From Tatumella terrea (GTDB lineage Bacteria > Pseudomonadota > Gammaproteobacteria > Enterobacterales > Enterobacteriaceae): a stretch of DNA of 64,000 nt. How positions within the stretch are numbered: the first letter of the stretch is position 1; every line of letters starts with the position of its first letter. Both the position numbers and the translations under genes were made by a program. The notes under the pieces were generated by a model. It saw nothing but the letters and a program-made list of their open reading frames with translations, did not search any database and had not been told where the DNA came from. The stretch lies in the NCBI RefSeq assembly GCF_039523755.1, contig NZ_BAAAFX010000020.1, forward strand, positions 1-64,000, given 5' to 3'. Below are positions 1-8,661 of this stretch, piece by piece.

Positions 1-36
1 GCTAACCGGTACTAATGACCCGTGAGGCTTAACCTT
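1..36 (+). rRNA. rrl: 23S rRNA, 3' end (partial)
   Basis: The first 36 bases match the conserved 3' terminus of enterobacterial 23S rRNA, including the run reading GTGAGGCTTAACCTT at the end. The rest of the gene lies upstream of the window. The following 209 bases to the 5S gene are the internal spacer that RNase processing removes. No tRNA-like sequence is visible in that spacer. Confidence 0.93.
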
Positions 37-245
37 ACAACGCCAGAGGCGTTTTGCAGAGACGCAAAGAATTTTCAGCGAAGTTCCGGATTGCTAATTT
101 AATAATTTAGTGGGAATGAAAGATTTTACGTTCAGACAAGGCGGTAACCGCGCGATGAGAAGGAGCATACATGAGTATGTGACTGAACAGCGTAAGGGAA
201 ACCAACGCCGTATGAACGAAAAAGATTCATTTCCGCACCAAGATT

Positions 246-365
246 TGCCTGGCGGCAAGAGCGCGGTGGTCCCACCTGACCCCATGCCGAACTCAGAAGT
301 GAAACGCCGTAGCGCCGATGGTAGTGTGGGGTCTCCCCATGCGAGAGTAGGGAACTGCCAGGCAT
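246..365 (+). rRNA. rrf: 5S rRNA
   Basis: This 120-nt sequence matches the E. coli 5S rRNA almost throughout, from TGCCTGGCGGC at the 5' end to CTGCCAGGCAT at the 3' end, and the two ends pair to form helix I. The only obvious difference from the E. coli gene is near position 13 (AAGA instead of CGTA). It is the last gene of an rrn operon. In E. coli the rrnA operon also precedes mobB, so this is probably the same locus. Confidence 0.97.
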
Positions 366-380
366 CCAATAAAACAGACA

Positions 381-405
381 GGCCATCCTCACGGATGGCC
401 TTTTT
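381..405 (+). terminator. rrn operon terminator
   Basis: An 8-bp perfect stem (GGCCATCC / GGATGGCC) with a 4-nt loop is followed by five Ts, 15 nt after the 5S rRNA. This is the typical position and form of the first rrn terminator. Confidence 0.9.
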
Positions 406-530
406 GTTATGGCGCATTATCAGGAAAGTCCGTACGGAAGGCCCGCCTGCGGTACGGCAGAACAGAATACTTCAGCGTAACTGCGGTGCAGGAAGGGAAA
501 CCTCCGGTGCCGGCGGTGAGAAAAGGCAGA

Positions 531-555
531 GGCCGCCCTGACGGGCGGCCTTTTT
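531..555 (+). terminator. Terminator-like hairpin, repeat unit 1
   Basis: GGCCGCCC and GGGCGGCC pair around a TGAC-type loop and are followed by TTTTT. Confidence 0.8.
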
Positions 556-777
556 GCATTCCGGGCCGGTAAAACGGGCACAGAAGGCTCCGTAAGATCG
601 CCGCCCTGACTCAGACGGCAGAATACTGTGCAGAACGGTAATTCCTGCTGCAGTAATAAGGAAAAACCCGCACTGATAAATGAGCGGATGACCTGTGGCT
701 GCGGGTGAAAGGCCAGTCAAACCGGGAGATAGCAGGTTTTCCCCGAAAGCTGGCAGGGAAGAGAAAGAAAAGGCAGA

Positions 778-802
778 GGCCGCCCTGACGGGTGGCCTTT
801 TT
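778..802 (+). terminator. Terminator-like hairpin, repeat unit 2
   Basis: Same hairpin as in unit 1, but the right arm reads GGGTGGCC, leaving one G-T wobble in the RNA stem. A T-run follows. Confidence 0.75.
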
Positions 803-1034
803 GCGTTCCGGGCCGGGAAACAGGGGCACAGAAGGCCCGGTAAGAGCGCCGCCGCCCTGACTCAGGCGGTAGAGTACTGTCCGGAATTGTAATTCCTGCT
901 GCAGTAATAAGGAAAAACCGGCACTGATAAATGAGCGGATGACCTGTGGCTGGGGGTGAAAGGCCAGTCAAACCGGGAGATAGAAGGTTTTCCCCTAAAG
1001 CTGGCAGGGAAGAGAAAGAAAAGGCAGAGGCAGA

Positions 1035-1059
1035 GGCCGCCCGTCAGGGCGGCCTTTTT
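1035..1059 (+). terminator. Terminator-like hairpin, repeat unit 3
   Basis: GGCCGCCC and GGGCGGCC pair with the loop now GTCA (inverted relative to unit 1), followed by TTTTT. A GGCAGA hexamer is duplicated just upstream. Confidence 0.78.
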
Positions 1060-1220
1060 GCGTTCCGGGCCGGGAAACAGGGGCACAGAAGGCCCGGTAA
1101 GATCGCCGGAGTCCTGACCCAGACGGCAGAATACTGTGCAGAACGGTAATTCCTGCTGCAGTGATAAGGAAACCGGCGCTAATAAGCGGGGAGAAAAGTC
1201 TCTGTGAAGGCTTACTACGC

Positions 1221-1240
1221 CCTGAAGGGCGGCCTTTTAC
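1221..1240 (+). terminator. Weak terminator-like hairpin at the decayed end of the repeat
   Basis: GCCCT and AGGGC pair around GA, then GGCCTTTT follows. The remaining 250 bases to mobB hold no gene that I can see. Confidence 0.45.
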
Positions 1241-1489
1241 GTTCCGGTGGCGTGAAACAGGTAATATCCGGCAGGTTGCAGGAAATTTAAAAGCACTATG
1301 GAAACGAGGAAGGTAGTGCAGACACGCTGTACTGCCTGTTCAGGTTTTATCCGGCTCTGTTCAGTACGGTGACCCGTGCAGATAAGACTCAACCCGATAA
1401 ATGAAGAATGTTAAAAGCGTTATCCGTCCCTCTGTGATCACGGCATAAAGCTGTCATCAGCCGTAAAAATGCCGGACAGCTGCGATCAA

Positions 1490-2029
1490 TTATCTTTTAT
1501 TCTGGTTTTCCCGTGTCTCCTCACGCTGGCTACACCACCACTGACCAATAAATTCCGCAATCAATGCCGGCTGATTAATATTAAGCCAGTTAACGGGTAG
1601 TCCGTCTGTCGGGGTATCGCTGACCAGGGCAAGGGTATATTCATCGATTAACGCATGCGGGGTGCCTGTACATCCGTTACGCCAGAGCACAAGTTTGGGG
1701 ATAGGTTCCTGTCTGAACCCTTCTACCAGAATAATATCCAGAGTTTCCTGTGACATATGCCGCGCCAGCTCCGTTAATTCAGGAGGATCCTGCGGAGTTT
1801 CACTCATAAGCGCCCAACGTTCCCGACTCGCCACCATCACCTGACCGGCGCCGGCTTTACGAAGCTCATAACTGTCCTTACCGGGATAATCAATATCCAT
1901 CTGATGATGTGTATGTTTTATCAGCCCCGGACGAATCCCCTGTTGCTGTAACAGCGGGATCAGCTTTTTCAGTAGCGTAGTTTTACCTGTTCCGCTCCCG
2001 GCCGAGATACCCAGTATTGGTAAACTCAT
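1490..2029 (-). CDS. mobB: Molybdopterin-guanine dinucleotide biosynthesis adaptor MobB
   Basis: MobB is a GTP-binding protein that assists MobA in attaching GMP to molybdopterin, giving the guanine dinucleotide cofactor of DMSO-reductase-type molybdoenzymes. It is not essential for the reaction. The 179-residue protein opens with a Walker A motif (GSGTGKTTLL, residues about 11-20), and the conserved KHTHH segment lies near residue 38. An ILVEGF segment around residue 100 fits the Walker B region. Its start codon overlaps the mobA stop by 4 nt (ATGA), so the two genes form a translationally coupled operon with mobA first. The same pair follows rrnA in E. coli. Confidence 0.93.
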   Translation of the reverse strand: MSLPILGISAGSGTGKTTLLKKLIPLLQQQGIRPGLIKHTHHQMDIDYPGKDSYELRKAGAGQVMVASRERWALMSETPQDPPELTELARHMSQETLDIILVEGFRQEPIPKLVLWRNGCTGTPHALIDEYTLALVSDTPTDGLPVNWLNINQPALIAEFIGQWWCSQREETRENQNKR

Positions 2030-2598
2030 CGTATTTCCTCAAATGCTTTCAGTTCCTGTTCCGTGTTGATATTCACAAAAGCCTGCTCAGGATATTCAAC
2101 CGACACACTCTTTCCATGCTGACGCAGGAATTGTAAGACCCGTCGTTCTCCGGAATCGAGGTAAGCTTGTAATGATGGCAGTAGCTGACGGTTCAGCAGG
2201 CAAAAGACCGGATGGTCCCGTTGTGAAGAACGGAGCCAGCAGGCAGCGTCATTACCCTTACCCAGCCATAAATCCCTGACAAAATGCAGAGGAATGCAGG
2301 GGGAATCACAGGACGAAAAAGCGACCCATTCATTTTCTGATTGAGCAAGTCCGCTTAACATCCCGGCCAGAGGGCCCTGAAAACCGTTTAAGGTATCAGC
2401 GATACACGGGTATCCGGACTGAGCATAGATATCCTGATGCCTGTTAGCGCTGATCAGCAGCGCAGACACCTGCGGTGCAAAGCGATTCACCACATGCATA
2501 AACAGCGGTTGCCGTTTAAATATTAGCAGCCCTTTATCTTTTCCCCCCATACGTCTTGCGGCTCCGCCGGCAAGAATGACACCGGTAATATTCTCCAT
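2026..2598 (-). CDS. mobA: Molybdenum cofactor guanylyltransferase MobA
   Basis: MobA transfers GMP from GTP to Mo-molybdopterin, making the bis-MGD cofactor in the cytoplasm. The N-terminal nucleotide-binding signature LAGGAARRMGGKDKGL (residues about 10-25) is complete, and the length of 190 residues is normal for the family. An FSSCDSP segment near residue 94 holds the metal-binding aspartate. The gene is first in the mobAB operon and is divergent from yihD, with 73 bp between the two starts that must hold both promoters. Confidence 0.95.
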   Translation of the reverse strand: MENITGVILAGGAARRMGGKDKGLLIFKRQPLFMHVVNRFAPQVSALLISANRHQDIYAQSGYPCIADTLNGFQGPLAGMLSGLAQSENEWVAFSSCDSPCIPLHFVRDLWLGKGNDAACWLRSSQRDHPVFCLLNRQLLPSLQAYLDSGERRVLQFLRQHGKSVSVEYPEQAFVNINTEQELKAFEEIR

Positions 2599-2671
2599 AT
2601 AACCTCGCTTTTCATGTGGAGATAACCCTGATAGTTTAAGGGTTAATTATAACCTTCCCGGGAGCTTTACG

Positions 2672-2941
2672 ATGAAAGATAAACGCCTGACCGAAGTACT
2701 GGACTTATTGTTACCGGCCTGGAGGGCAGAACCGGATCTCAATCTGTTGCAGTTTTTAGAGCAGCTTGCCGGTGAATCAGGATACCGGGGGGAGCTCTCG
2801 TCACTTCCGGATGATGTACTGATCTATCATTTAAAACTGAGGCAGGCCGATAAAACGGAAGCTATTCCTGGATTGAAAAAAGATTATGAGGAGGACTTCA
2901 AAACGGCGCTGCTGAAAGCCCGGGGTGTTATTAAAGACTAA
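2672..2941 (+). CDS. yihD: YihD family protein (DUF1040)
   Basis: This small acidic, soluble protein of 89 residues is of unknown function. It aligns with E. coli YihD over its whole length and sits in the same place, between mobA (divergent) and srkA. No signal peptide or membrane segment is present. A GGGAGC ribosome site lies about 7 nt before the ATG. The downstream gene srkA begins 56 nt later, so they could be co-transcribed. In E. coli this gene is often expressed under CpxR and FNR influence, but no such site is obvious here. Confidence 0.9.
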   Translation: MKDKRLTEVLDLLLPAWRAEPDLNLLQFLEQLAGESGYRGELSSLPDDVLIYHLKLRQADKTEAIPGLKKDYEEDFKTALLKARGVIKD

Positions 2942-2997
2942 GTTCTTCAGATAATGCTATTCTTGGGCCAGGTCAGAAGATAGCGATATAAATACTT

Positions 2998-3984
2998 ATG
3001 AGCGATGCGGCTTTCAATTTTAAAACACTCGATCCGGAAATCATTCTGGATGTCCTCTGGGATACCGGGATTCGGGTAGACTCCGGTCTCACCGCCCTGA
3101 ACAGTTATGAAAACAGGGTATGGCAATTCAGTGATGAAGATAAAAAGCGCTATGTCGCAAAATTTTATCGTCCGCACCGCTGGAATGAACACCAATTACT
3201 TGAAGAGCATCAGTTAACGCTGGAACTCGCAGCCGGTGATGTTCCTGTTGTCGCGCCCCTTTCTTTAGAAGGCAAGACCCTGCACCATGCGCATGGTTTC
3301 TGGTTTGCTGTCTTTCCTGGTGTGGGGGGCAGAGAGTATGAAACGGATAACTATGACCAGCTGGAAGCTGTCGGCCGCAGACTGGGCAGACTCCATCAGA
3401 TAAGCCGGCAGGGAACATTTAGTCATCGACCGGTCATCGGATTACAGGAATACTTTACAGAACCCTGTGAGATAGTCGCAGCTTCCCCCCTGATTTCACC
3501 GGCGATAAAAGAGCAATTACTCTCAGTTCTTGAGAGGCTGGGTATCACGCTGAAGCAGGTCTGGTATGATATCAGCGTACCATTACGCTTACATGGTGAT
3601 TGTCACCCTGGAAATATACTGTGGCGTGACGGGCCGTGTTTTGTTGATTTTGATGATGCCCGTAGTGGTCCTGCGGTACAGGACTTATGGATGCTGGTGA
3701 ATGGTGATCGCCAGGAACAAGCTATTCAGTGGGATATCCTGTTAGAGGCTTACTCAGAATTCAGCGACTTTGATGTTAATGAATTGAAACTGATTGAGCC
3801 TTTACGTGTCATGCGCATGGTTTATTATTTAGCGTGGATCCTGAAGCGCTGGCAGGATCCTGCCTTTCCGAGGGCTTTTCCCTGGATGGCAGAAGACGAT
3901 TTCTGGCGCAGGCAGGTGGTTATTTTCTCTGAACAGGAAAAGTTACTCCATCAGCCCGTTTCGCCGTTACATTCGCAATTTTGA
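2998..3984 (+). CDS. srkA: Stress response serine/threonine kinase SrkA (YihE/RdoA)
   Basis: SrkA is a cytoplasmic aminoglycoside-phosphotransferase-fold Ser/Thr kinase that protects cells from stress-induced death by opposing MazF toxicity in E. coli. The catalytic loop reads HGDCHPGNILW (residues about 198-208), followed by the metal-binding DFDDA at about 214. The 328-residue length is that of the family. It stands directly upstream of dsbA, as in E. coli, where a Cpx-controlled promoter drives both. I did not find a CpxR box in the 56 bp before this start. Confidence 0.93.
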   Translation: MSDAAFNFKTLDPEIILDVLWDTGIRVDSGLTALNSYENRVWQFSDEDKKRYVAKFYRPHRWNEHQLLEEHQLTLELAAGDVPVVAPLSLEGKTLHHAHGFWFAVFPGVGGREYETDNYDQLEAVGRRLGRLHQISRQGTFSHRPVIGLQEYFTEPCEIVAASPLISPAIKEQLLSVLERLGITLKQVWYDISVPLRLHGDCHPGNILWRDGPCFVDFDDARSGPAVQDLWMLVNGDRQEQAIQWDILLEAYSEFSDFDVNELKLIEPLRVMRMVYYLAWILKRWQDPAFPRAFPWMAEDDFWRRQVVIFSEQEKLLHQPVSPLHSQF

Positions 3985-4010
3985 TTACGTTACCTGGAGT
4001 AGTTTATACA

Positions 4011-4643
4011 ATGAAAAAGATCTGGTTCGCGTTAGTGGGTATTATGCTGGTCTTCAGTGCTGCCGCATCAGCATCCTCAATTTCTGAGGGAAAACAATAT
4101 ATCACTCTGGATAAAAGCGTTAATGGCGCGCCGAAAGTGGTTGAGTTCTTCTCGTTCTTTTGCCCCCATTGCTACGATTTTGAACGTACCTATCGTATCA
4201 ACCAGGCGATCATTGATAGCTTGCCTAAAGATGTGAAATTTACCCGCTACCATGTTGATTTCCTGGGGGGGGATTTTGCACCGGTGGTAACCCATGCCTG
4301 GGCAGTGGCAATGGCGTTAGGTGTAGAAGATAAAGTCGTTGACCCTATCTTTGATGGTTTACAGAAAACCCAGACTATCGTTGACCCGGCGTCACTGAAA
4401 GCGGTCTTTATCAAAGCAGCGGGAATTTCTTCCGAAGAGTATGATTCGGCCTGGAATAGCTTTGCTGTTAAAGCATTAGTCAGCCAGCAGGAAAAAGCAG
4501 CCAGCGACTTTAATATCAGTGGTGTTCCTTCTGTATTTGTTGATGGTAAGTACCAGGTGAACAATGCCGGTCTGGATACCAGCTCCATGAATAATTTCGT
4601 TGCCGACTATGTGAATGTCGTCAAATATCTGGTAGCGAAATAA
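4011..4643 (+). CDS. dsbA: Periplasmic thiol:disulfide oxidoreductase DsbA
   Basis: DsbA introduces disulfide bonds into exported proteins in the periplasm and is reoxidised by DsbB. The start at 4011 gives a classical signal peptide (MKKIW, hydrophobic core, cleavage near ASA at residues 19-21) and a 210-residue precursor. An in-frame TTG at 3981 would add ten residues with no role. The active site CPHC is at residues 51-54 and the cis-proline loop reads GVPSVF. A CTGGAG ribosome site precedes the ATG. It follows srkA by 26 nt and ends at a strong terminator, so srkA-dsbA form a unit. Confidence 0.97.
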   Translation: MKKIWFALVGIMLVFSAAASASSISEGKQYITLDKSVNGAPKVVEFFSFFCPHCYDFERTYRINQAIIDSLPKDVKFTRYHVDFLGGDFAPVVTHAWAVAMALGVEDKVVDPIFDGLQKTQTIVDPASLKAVFIKAAGISSEEYDSAWNSFAVKALVSQQEKAASDFNISGVPSVFVDGKYQVNNAGLDTSSMNNFVADYVNVVKYLVAK

Positions 4644-4664
4644 CGGTCTGTTATCAGAATACAG

Positions 4665-4688
4665 CGCCGCGAAAGCGGCGTTTTTTTT
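4665..4688 (+). terminator. dsbA terminator
   Basis: CGCCGC and GCGGCG pair around a GAAA tetraloop and are followed by eight Ts, about 20 nt after the dsbA stop. Confidence 0.93.
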
Positions 4689-4865
4689 AATATAATCAGT
4701 GCTAAAAACCACTTGTGATAACGAATATCCACAAAATACATATAGCAGCATAACGATAACGATCGATTATCAAAAACTTTATCATTATGATTTTAATGAT
4801 TTTTTTTATAATTCTCCCGGAGTGTGATTATAATCCCGGATCGGCGTTAAAATTTACGCACAAAG

Positions 4866-4874
4866 TTATCCACA
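4866..4874 (+). promoter_or_regulatory. DnaA box upstream of polA
   Basis: TTATCCACA is a perfect consensus DnaA box, 126 bp before the polA start. A partial match (TATCCACA) occurs near 4727. DnaA is reported to stimulate polA expression in E. coli, so a regulatory role is plausible. The 310-bp gap between dsbA and polA otherwise holds no gene; yihF and yihG, found here in E. coli, are absent. Confidence 0.55.
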
Positions 4875-5000
4875 GACAGATCGGCGCGATCTGGCGGGTG
4901 GATAAATAAATTTCGATGTCCGTGTGCGCTTCCGTTCAACATTCTGCCAGTGATGTGGCATCCTTAGTTATTACCAACAGCGAAGAAGAAATAGCAACCT

Positions 5001-7781
5001 ATGGCTCAAATTGCAGAAAACCCCCTGATTCTGGTAGATGGATCTTCTTACCTCTACCGTGCATATCATGCATTCCCCCCGTTGACGAACAGTGCCGGTG
5101 AACCAACGGGTGCAATGTACGGTGTTCTGAACATGCTGAAAAGCCTGTTACTTCAATATAAACCAAGCCACGCGGCTGTGGTTTTTGACGCCAAAGGCAA
5201 AACATTTCGTGATGAGCTGTTCGAAGATTATAAGTCTCATCGTCCCCCGATGCCTGATGATCTCCGCGCACAGATAGAGCCATTACACCAAATGGTTAAA
5301 GCGATGGGATGGCCGGTGCTGGTGATCTCCGGGGTAGAGGCGGATGATGTTATCGGAACCCTGGCCCGCGAAGCCGATAAACAGGGACGTCCTGTCCTTA
5401 TCAGTACCGGTGATAAAGATATGGCACAGCTGGTTACGCCTAATATCACCCTGATTAATACCATGAATAATACTATCCTCGGCCCTGATGAAGTGGCCGG
5501 GAAATACGGTATTCCTCCGGAATTGATCATCGACTATCTCGCCTTGATGGGAGATTCTTCAGATAACATTCCGGGCGTACCCGGAGTGGGTGAAAAAACG
5601 GCACAGGCGTTGCTTCAGGGATTAGGAAGCATGGCGACCATCTATGATAACCTCGAAAAAGTCGCCAGCCTTTCCTTCCGTGGTGCAAAAACAATGGCTG
5701 CTAAACTGGAACAGAATAAGGATGTTGCGTTTCTGTCATATCAGCTGGCGACCATTAAAACGGATGTCGCAGAGATCCCCGGCTGTGAGGAGCTTGCCGT
5801 TAATCCGCCGGATAATAAGGCCCTGCTCTCTCTGTTCAGCCATTATGAGTTTAAGCGCTGGATCAGTGAAGTCGATGATGGCCGCTGGCTGGATGACAAA
5901 AAGCCGGCTAAAAAAGTGGCAGAACAGATTCCCGAAGCCACTCCTGCGCCTGTCGAATCGACACTTTCTCCGGAAAATTATGCCACTATCCTGGATGAGC
6001 AGACCTTCGAGCTCTGGCTGGAAAAACTGAATAACTGTGAACTGTTTGCCTTCGATCTGGAAACAGATTCCCTGGATACATTATCGGCCAATATCATCGG
6101 GCTTTCTTTTGCTGTCGCCCCGGGTGAAGCGGCTTACCTGCCTGTGGCCCATGATTATCTCGATGCGCCAGCCCAGCTTGATCGCAAATATGTTTTAGCG
6201 AGGCTGAAAGGGCTGCTGGAGGATGAAAGCCGCAGTAAAGTTGGTCAGAACCTGAAATACGATCGTGGTGTGCTGAAGAACTATGATATTGAGCTACGGG
6301 GTCTTCATTTCGATACCATGCTTGAGTCCTACATTCTGAACAGTGTTGCCGGTAAGCATGATATGGATAGCCTGGCCCAGCGCTGGCTAAACCATAAAAC
6401 GGTAACGTTTGAAGAAATTGCCGGTAAAGGTAAAAAACAGCTGACCTTTAACCAGATTGCGTTGGAACAAGCCAGTGTTTATGCGGCGGAAGATGCTGAT
6501 GTCACCCTGCAATTGCACCTGAAGTTCTGGCCATTACTGGAAAAAGAACCAGGTCCACTGAAAGTATTAAACGGGATTGAGATCCCGCTGGTTCCGGTAT
6601 TATCCAGGGTAGAGCGTAATGGTGTACTTATTGATCCGGCCCTGCTGGCAGAGCACTCACGGCAGCTGACCGCACGCCTGGCTGAGCTGGAACAGAAAGC
6701 CCATGAACTGGCCGGTGAAGCCTTTAACCTGTCATCACCCAAACAGTTACAGACAATCCTTTTTGAAAAACAGGGGATTAAACCGACGAAAAAAACACCG
6801 GGTGGTGCACCGTCAACCAGTGAAGAAGTCTTAGCAGAACTGGCACTGGATTATCCTTTACCGAAAGTTATTCTGGAGCACCGCGGACTCTCTAAACTGA
6901 AGACAACCTATACCGATAAGTTACCGCAGATGATTAATCCGCTGACGGGGCGCGTACATACCTCTTATCATCAGGCGGTTACTGCGACCGGGCGTCTGTC
7001 ATCGACGGATCCGAACCTGCAAAATATCCCTGTACGTAATGAGGAAGGACGACGTATTCGTCATGCCTTTATCGCGTCTCAGGGACAGAAAATTCTGGCG
7101 GCTGACTATTCTCAGATTGAACTGAGGATCATGGCTCATTTGTCACAGGATAGCGGTTTACTGAATGCATTCGCGCAGGGTGAAGATATTCACAAAGCGA
7201 CCGCGGCAGAGGTCTTCGGAACCACAGTGGAAAATGTCAGTGCAGAACAACGGCGGAGTGCGAAAGCGATCAACTTTGGTCTGATTTACGGGATGAGTTC
7301 TTTTGGCCTTTCACGGCAGTTAAATATTGCTCCGGGTGAGGCGAAAAAGTATATGGACCTGTACTTTGAACGCTACCCGGGCGTATTACGCTATATGGAA
7401 TCTACCCGGCAGAGTGCTGCTGAAAAAGGGTATGTGGAAACCCTGGAAGGGCGGAGACTGTATCTGCCTGATATCAATTCAGGGAATGCTATCCGACGTA
7501 AAGCGGCTGAACGTGCGGCGATTAATGCGCCAATGCAGGGGACCGCAGCTGACATCATCAAGCGAGCTATGATTGGCGTCGATGAGTGGCTGAAGTCACA
7601 GGACCCGGCAAAAATTAAAATGATTATGCAGGTCCACGATGAACTGGTTTTTGAAATTGATACGTCATTAATTGAGATCGCTACCGGGAAAATCCGGGAG
7701 ATTATGGAAAGCAGTCTGAAGCTTGATGTACCTCTGCAGGTGGATATCGGCATTGGTGATAACTGGGAACAGGCCCACTAA
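5001..7781 (+). CDS. polA: DNA polymerase I
   Basis: This multidomain repair and Okazaki-fragment polymerase has 926 residues. The N-terminal 5'-3' exonuclease (about 1-320) carries the aspartate clusters DGSSYLYRA, EADDVIG and GDSSDNIPG with the helix-hairpin GVGEKTA. The central 3'-5' proofreading domain (about 330-520) retains FDLETDS, NLKYDRGVL and YAAEDADVT, so proofreading should be active. The polymerase domain holds motif A (DYSQIELRI), the O-helix region (RRSAKAINFGLIYG) and motif C (VHDELVFE). Length and all catalytic motifs match E. coli Pol I. It ends the conserved block; in E. coli the Spot 42 RNA and engB follow, but here an accessory array begins. Confidence 0.98.
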   Translation: MAQIAENPLILVDGSSYLYRAYHAFPPLTNSAGEPTGAMYGVLNMLKSLLLQYKPSHAAVVFDAKGKTFRDELFEDYKSHRPPMPDDLRAQIEPLHQMVKAMGWPVLVISGVEADDVIGTLAREADKQGRPVLISTGDKDMAQLVTPNITLINTMNNTILGPDEVAGKYGIPPELIIDYLALMGDSSDNIPGVPGVGEKTAQALLQGLGSMATIYDNLEKVASLSFRGAKTMAAKLEQNKDVAFLSYQLATIKTDVAEIPGCEELAVNPPDNKALLSLFSHYEFKRWISEVDDGRWLDDKKPAKKVAEQIPEATPAPVESTLSPENYATILDEQTFELWLEKLNNCELFAFDLETDSLDTLSANIIGLSFAVAPGEAAYLPVAHDYLDAPAQLDRKYVLARLKGLLEDESRSKVGQNLKYDRGVLKNYDIELRGLHFDTMLESYILNSVAGKHDMDSLAQRWLNHKTVTFEEIAGKGKKQLTFNQIALEQASVYAAEDADVTLQLHLKFWPLLEKEPGPLKVLNGIEIPLVPVLSRVERNGVLIDPALLAEHSRQLTARLAELEQKAHELAGEAFNLSSPKQLQTILFEKQGIKPTKKTPGGAPSTSEEVLAELALDYPLPKVILEHRGLSKLKTTYTDKLPQMINPLTGRVHTSYHQAVTATGRLSSTDPNLQNIPVRNEEGRRIRHAFIASQGQKILAADYSQIELRIMAHLSQDSGLLNAFAQGEDIHKATAAEVFGTTVENVSAEQRRSAKAINFGLIYGMSSFGLSRQLNIAPGEAKKYMDLYFERYPGVLRYMESTRQSAAEKGYVETLEGRRLYLPDINSGNAIRRKAAERAAINAPMQGTAADIIKRAMIGVDEWLKSQDPAKIKMIMQVHDELVFEIDTSLIEIATGKIREIMESSLKLDVPLQVDIGIGDNWEQAH

Positions 7782-7791
7782 CAGACCGAGA

Positions 7792-7820
7792 GGCTCATGC
7801 CAGCCCTGACGGCATGAGCC
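7792..7820 (+). terminator. Hairpin after polA
   Basis: A 10-bp perfect stem (GGCTCATGCC / GGCATGAGCC) with a 9-nt loop lies 10 nt after the polA stop. There is no T-run, so termination efficiency is uncertain. The next 200 bp to the first array gene hold nothing recognisable; in particular the Spot 42 RNA is not there. Confidence 0.6.
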
Positions 7821-8018
7821 ATTATCTGATCCGGTATTTACAGGACATAGGGTATTTTACGCTAAGGTCAGGATGCGTATTTCCGGGGGGTCTCTGTTGT
7901 GGCGTCCTTATGGAGTCTAAATAGCCGGAAATCACAATGATTGTATCTTGCTTACTCCGGTAGCAGGCTTGCCGCCGATCGGATAATTCAGAGTTATGGG
8001 CATACGATGGGGAGCGGC

Positions 8019-8483
8019 TTAATCGTCTTTCAGCTTTAGGATGTTACCGTCTTTTTTCATCAGATATCTTCCATCGTAGACGGTAAAAATAATTTCTTTG
8101 TTCCTGGTGTTTTCGACAGAAAAAACGGCATTTTTATCGATGCAGTTTTTAAGGGTATTCATTTCATTAAAGCAGCGGCGATCATACTTCCCTAGTTCTT
8201 TATATCCTTCGCCAAAATCCCAAAAATTCACATAAAAATTACCAGAGGATGAAGGTGAGGGGATGTTATATTTTATTTTTAATGAGTCTTTATTTTCCAG
8301 CCACCAATTTATCTTTCCTTTATCGGTAAATGGGAAGTTTTTTACTAAAATCTCGCTAAAATTATCCTCCTGATGGACAGCGATAATATTTACCGGTCGT
8401 GAAGCTAACCAAAAAAAGTAGCCAGTTAACGCGCAGATGATCATACCTGGAAAAAAAATAATTTTTTTTAGATTAACTACCAT
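8019..8483 (-). CDS. DUF943-family membrane-anchored protein, orphan copy 1
   Basis: This 154-residue protein has one N-terminal membrane helix (about residues 6-25) after a positively charged start, so most of it should lie in the periplasm. Family landmarks are all present: an IIAVHQ segment, LVKNFPFTDKGKINWW (about 47-62), WDFGEGYKELGKYDRRCF and two cysteines (in RRCF and KNCIDKN) that could form a disulfide. It resembles the enterobacterial family I know as DUF943, function unknown. In the neighbouring units such a gene overlaps the end of a DUF3289 gene. Here only the last 43 or so codons of that partner survive, so this is an orphan. If the family encodes immunity proteins, keeping the orphan would protect against siblings. 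Confidence 0.8.
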   Translation of the reverse strand: MVVNLKKIIFFPGMIICALTGYFFWLASRPVNIIAVHQEDNFSEILVKNFPFTDKGKINWWLENKDSLKIKYNIPSPSSSGNFYVNFWDFGEGYKELGKYDRRCFNEMNTLKNCIDKNAVFSVENTRNKEIIFTVYDGRYLMKKDGNILKLKDD

Positions 8484-8602
8484 CTCGTCCCCCGTTAATC
8501 TCTATAGTGGCTTCCATATTGGTCATAAATGGTCTGAACCCAAACTGTATGTAATGCTGGAGCACAAACCAGATACGGAAGAAATGGAACTGACTGAATT
8601 TA
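8473..8602 (-). pseudogene. 3' remnant of a DUF3289 gene
   Basis: Read on the minus strand, this stretch encodes about the last 43 residues of the DUF3289 proteins found further along the array, including FSQFHFFRIWFVLQHY and the FMTNMEATIEINGG tail. It ends in a stop that overlaps the DUF943 start by 11 nt, exactly as in the intact pairs. Upstream of about 8602 the homology stops abruptly at AT-rich sequence. The deletion removed roughly 240 codons of the partner gene. Confidence 0.85.
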
Positions 8603-8661
8603 TTCAGTATATTTTTACTATATCATCCGTGAATTACGATTGTTTCTATTCTCATACAAAG

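Larger units (their letters stand above)
521..1180 (+). repeat. Tandem repeat of about 250 bp with a hairpin in each unit
   Basis: The sequence starting AAAAGGCAGAGGC recurs at 521, 768 and 1019, giving periods of 247 and 251 bp. The third unit decays after about 1180. Shared blocks inside each unit include TTCCTGCTGCAGT, AATGAGCGGATGACCTGTGG and GAAAGGCCAGTCAAACCGGG. Each unit begins with a GC-rich hairpin plus T-run. A weaker, partial copy can be seen between about 410 and 520. No convincing gene is present: the open frames inside are repeats of one another with proline/glycine-rich composition. The units could be duplicated terminators behind the rRNA operon or a tandem set of small transcripts that each end at the next hairpin. 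Confidence 0.85.

Noticed and set aside
36..245. tRNA gene in the spacer between 23S and 5S rRNA
   Set aside because: No cloverleaf-like sequence with TTCGANNC and matching arms is visible.
110..541. Open frames on both strands across the 5S rRNA
   Set aside because: They lie over a well-conserved rRNA gene and its spacer, without ribosome sites or family resemblance.
695..1149. Two similar plus-strand open frames (65 and 67 codons) in the tandem repeat
   Set aside because: Their similarity follows from the repeat itself. Each runs through the terminator hairpin, and no family is recognised.
2942..2997. CpxR box before srkA-dsbA, as in E. coli
   Set aside because: No GTAAA pair is present on either strand in the 56-bp gap.
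7782..8018. Spot 42 RNA expected after polA
   Set aside because: None of the conserved Spot 42 segments can be found; the region holds only a hairpin.
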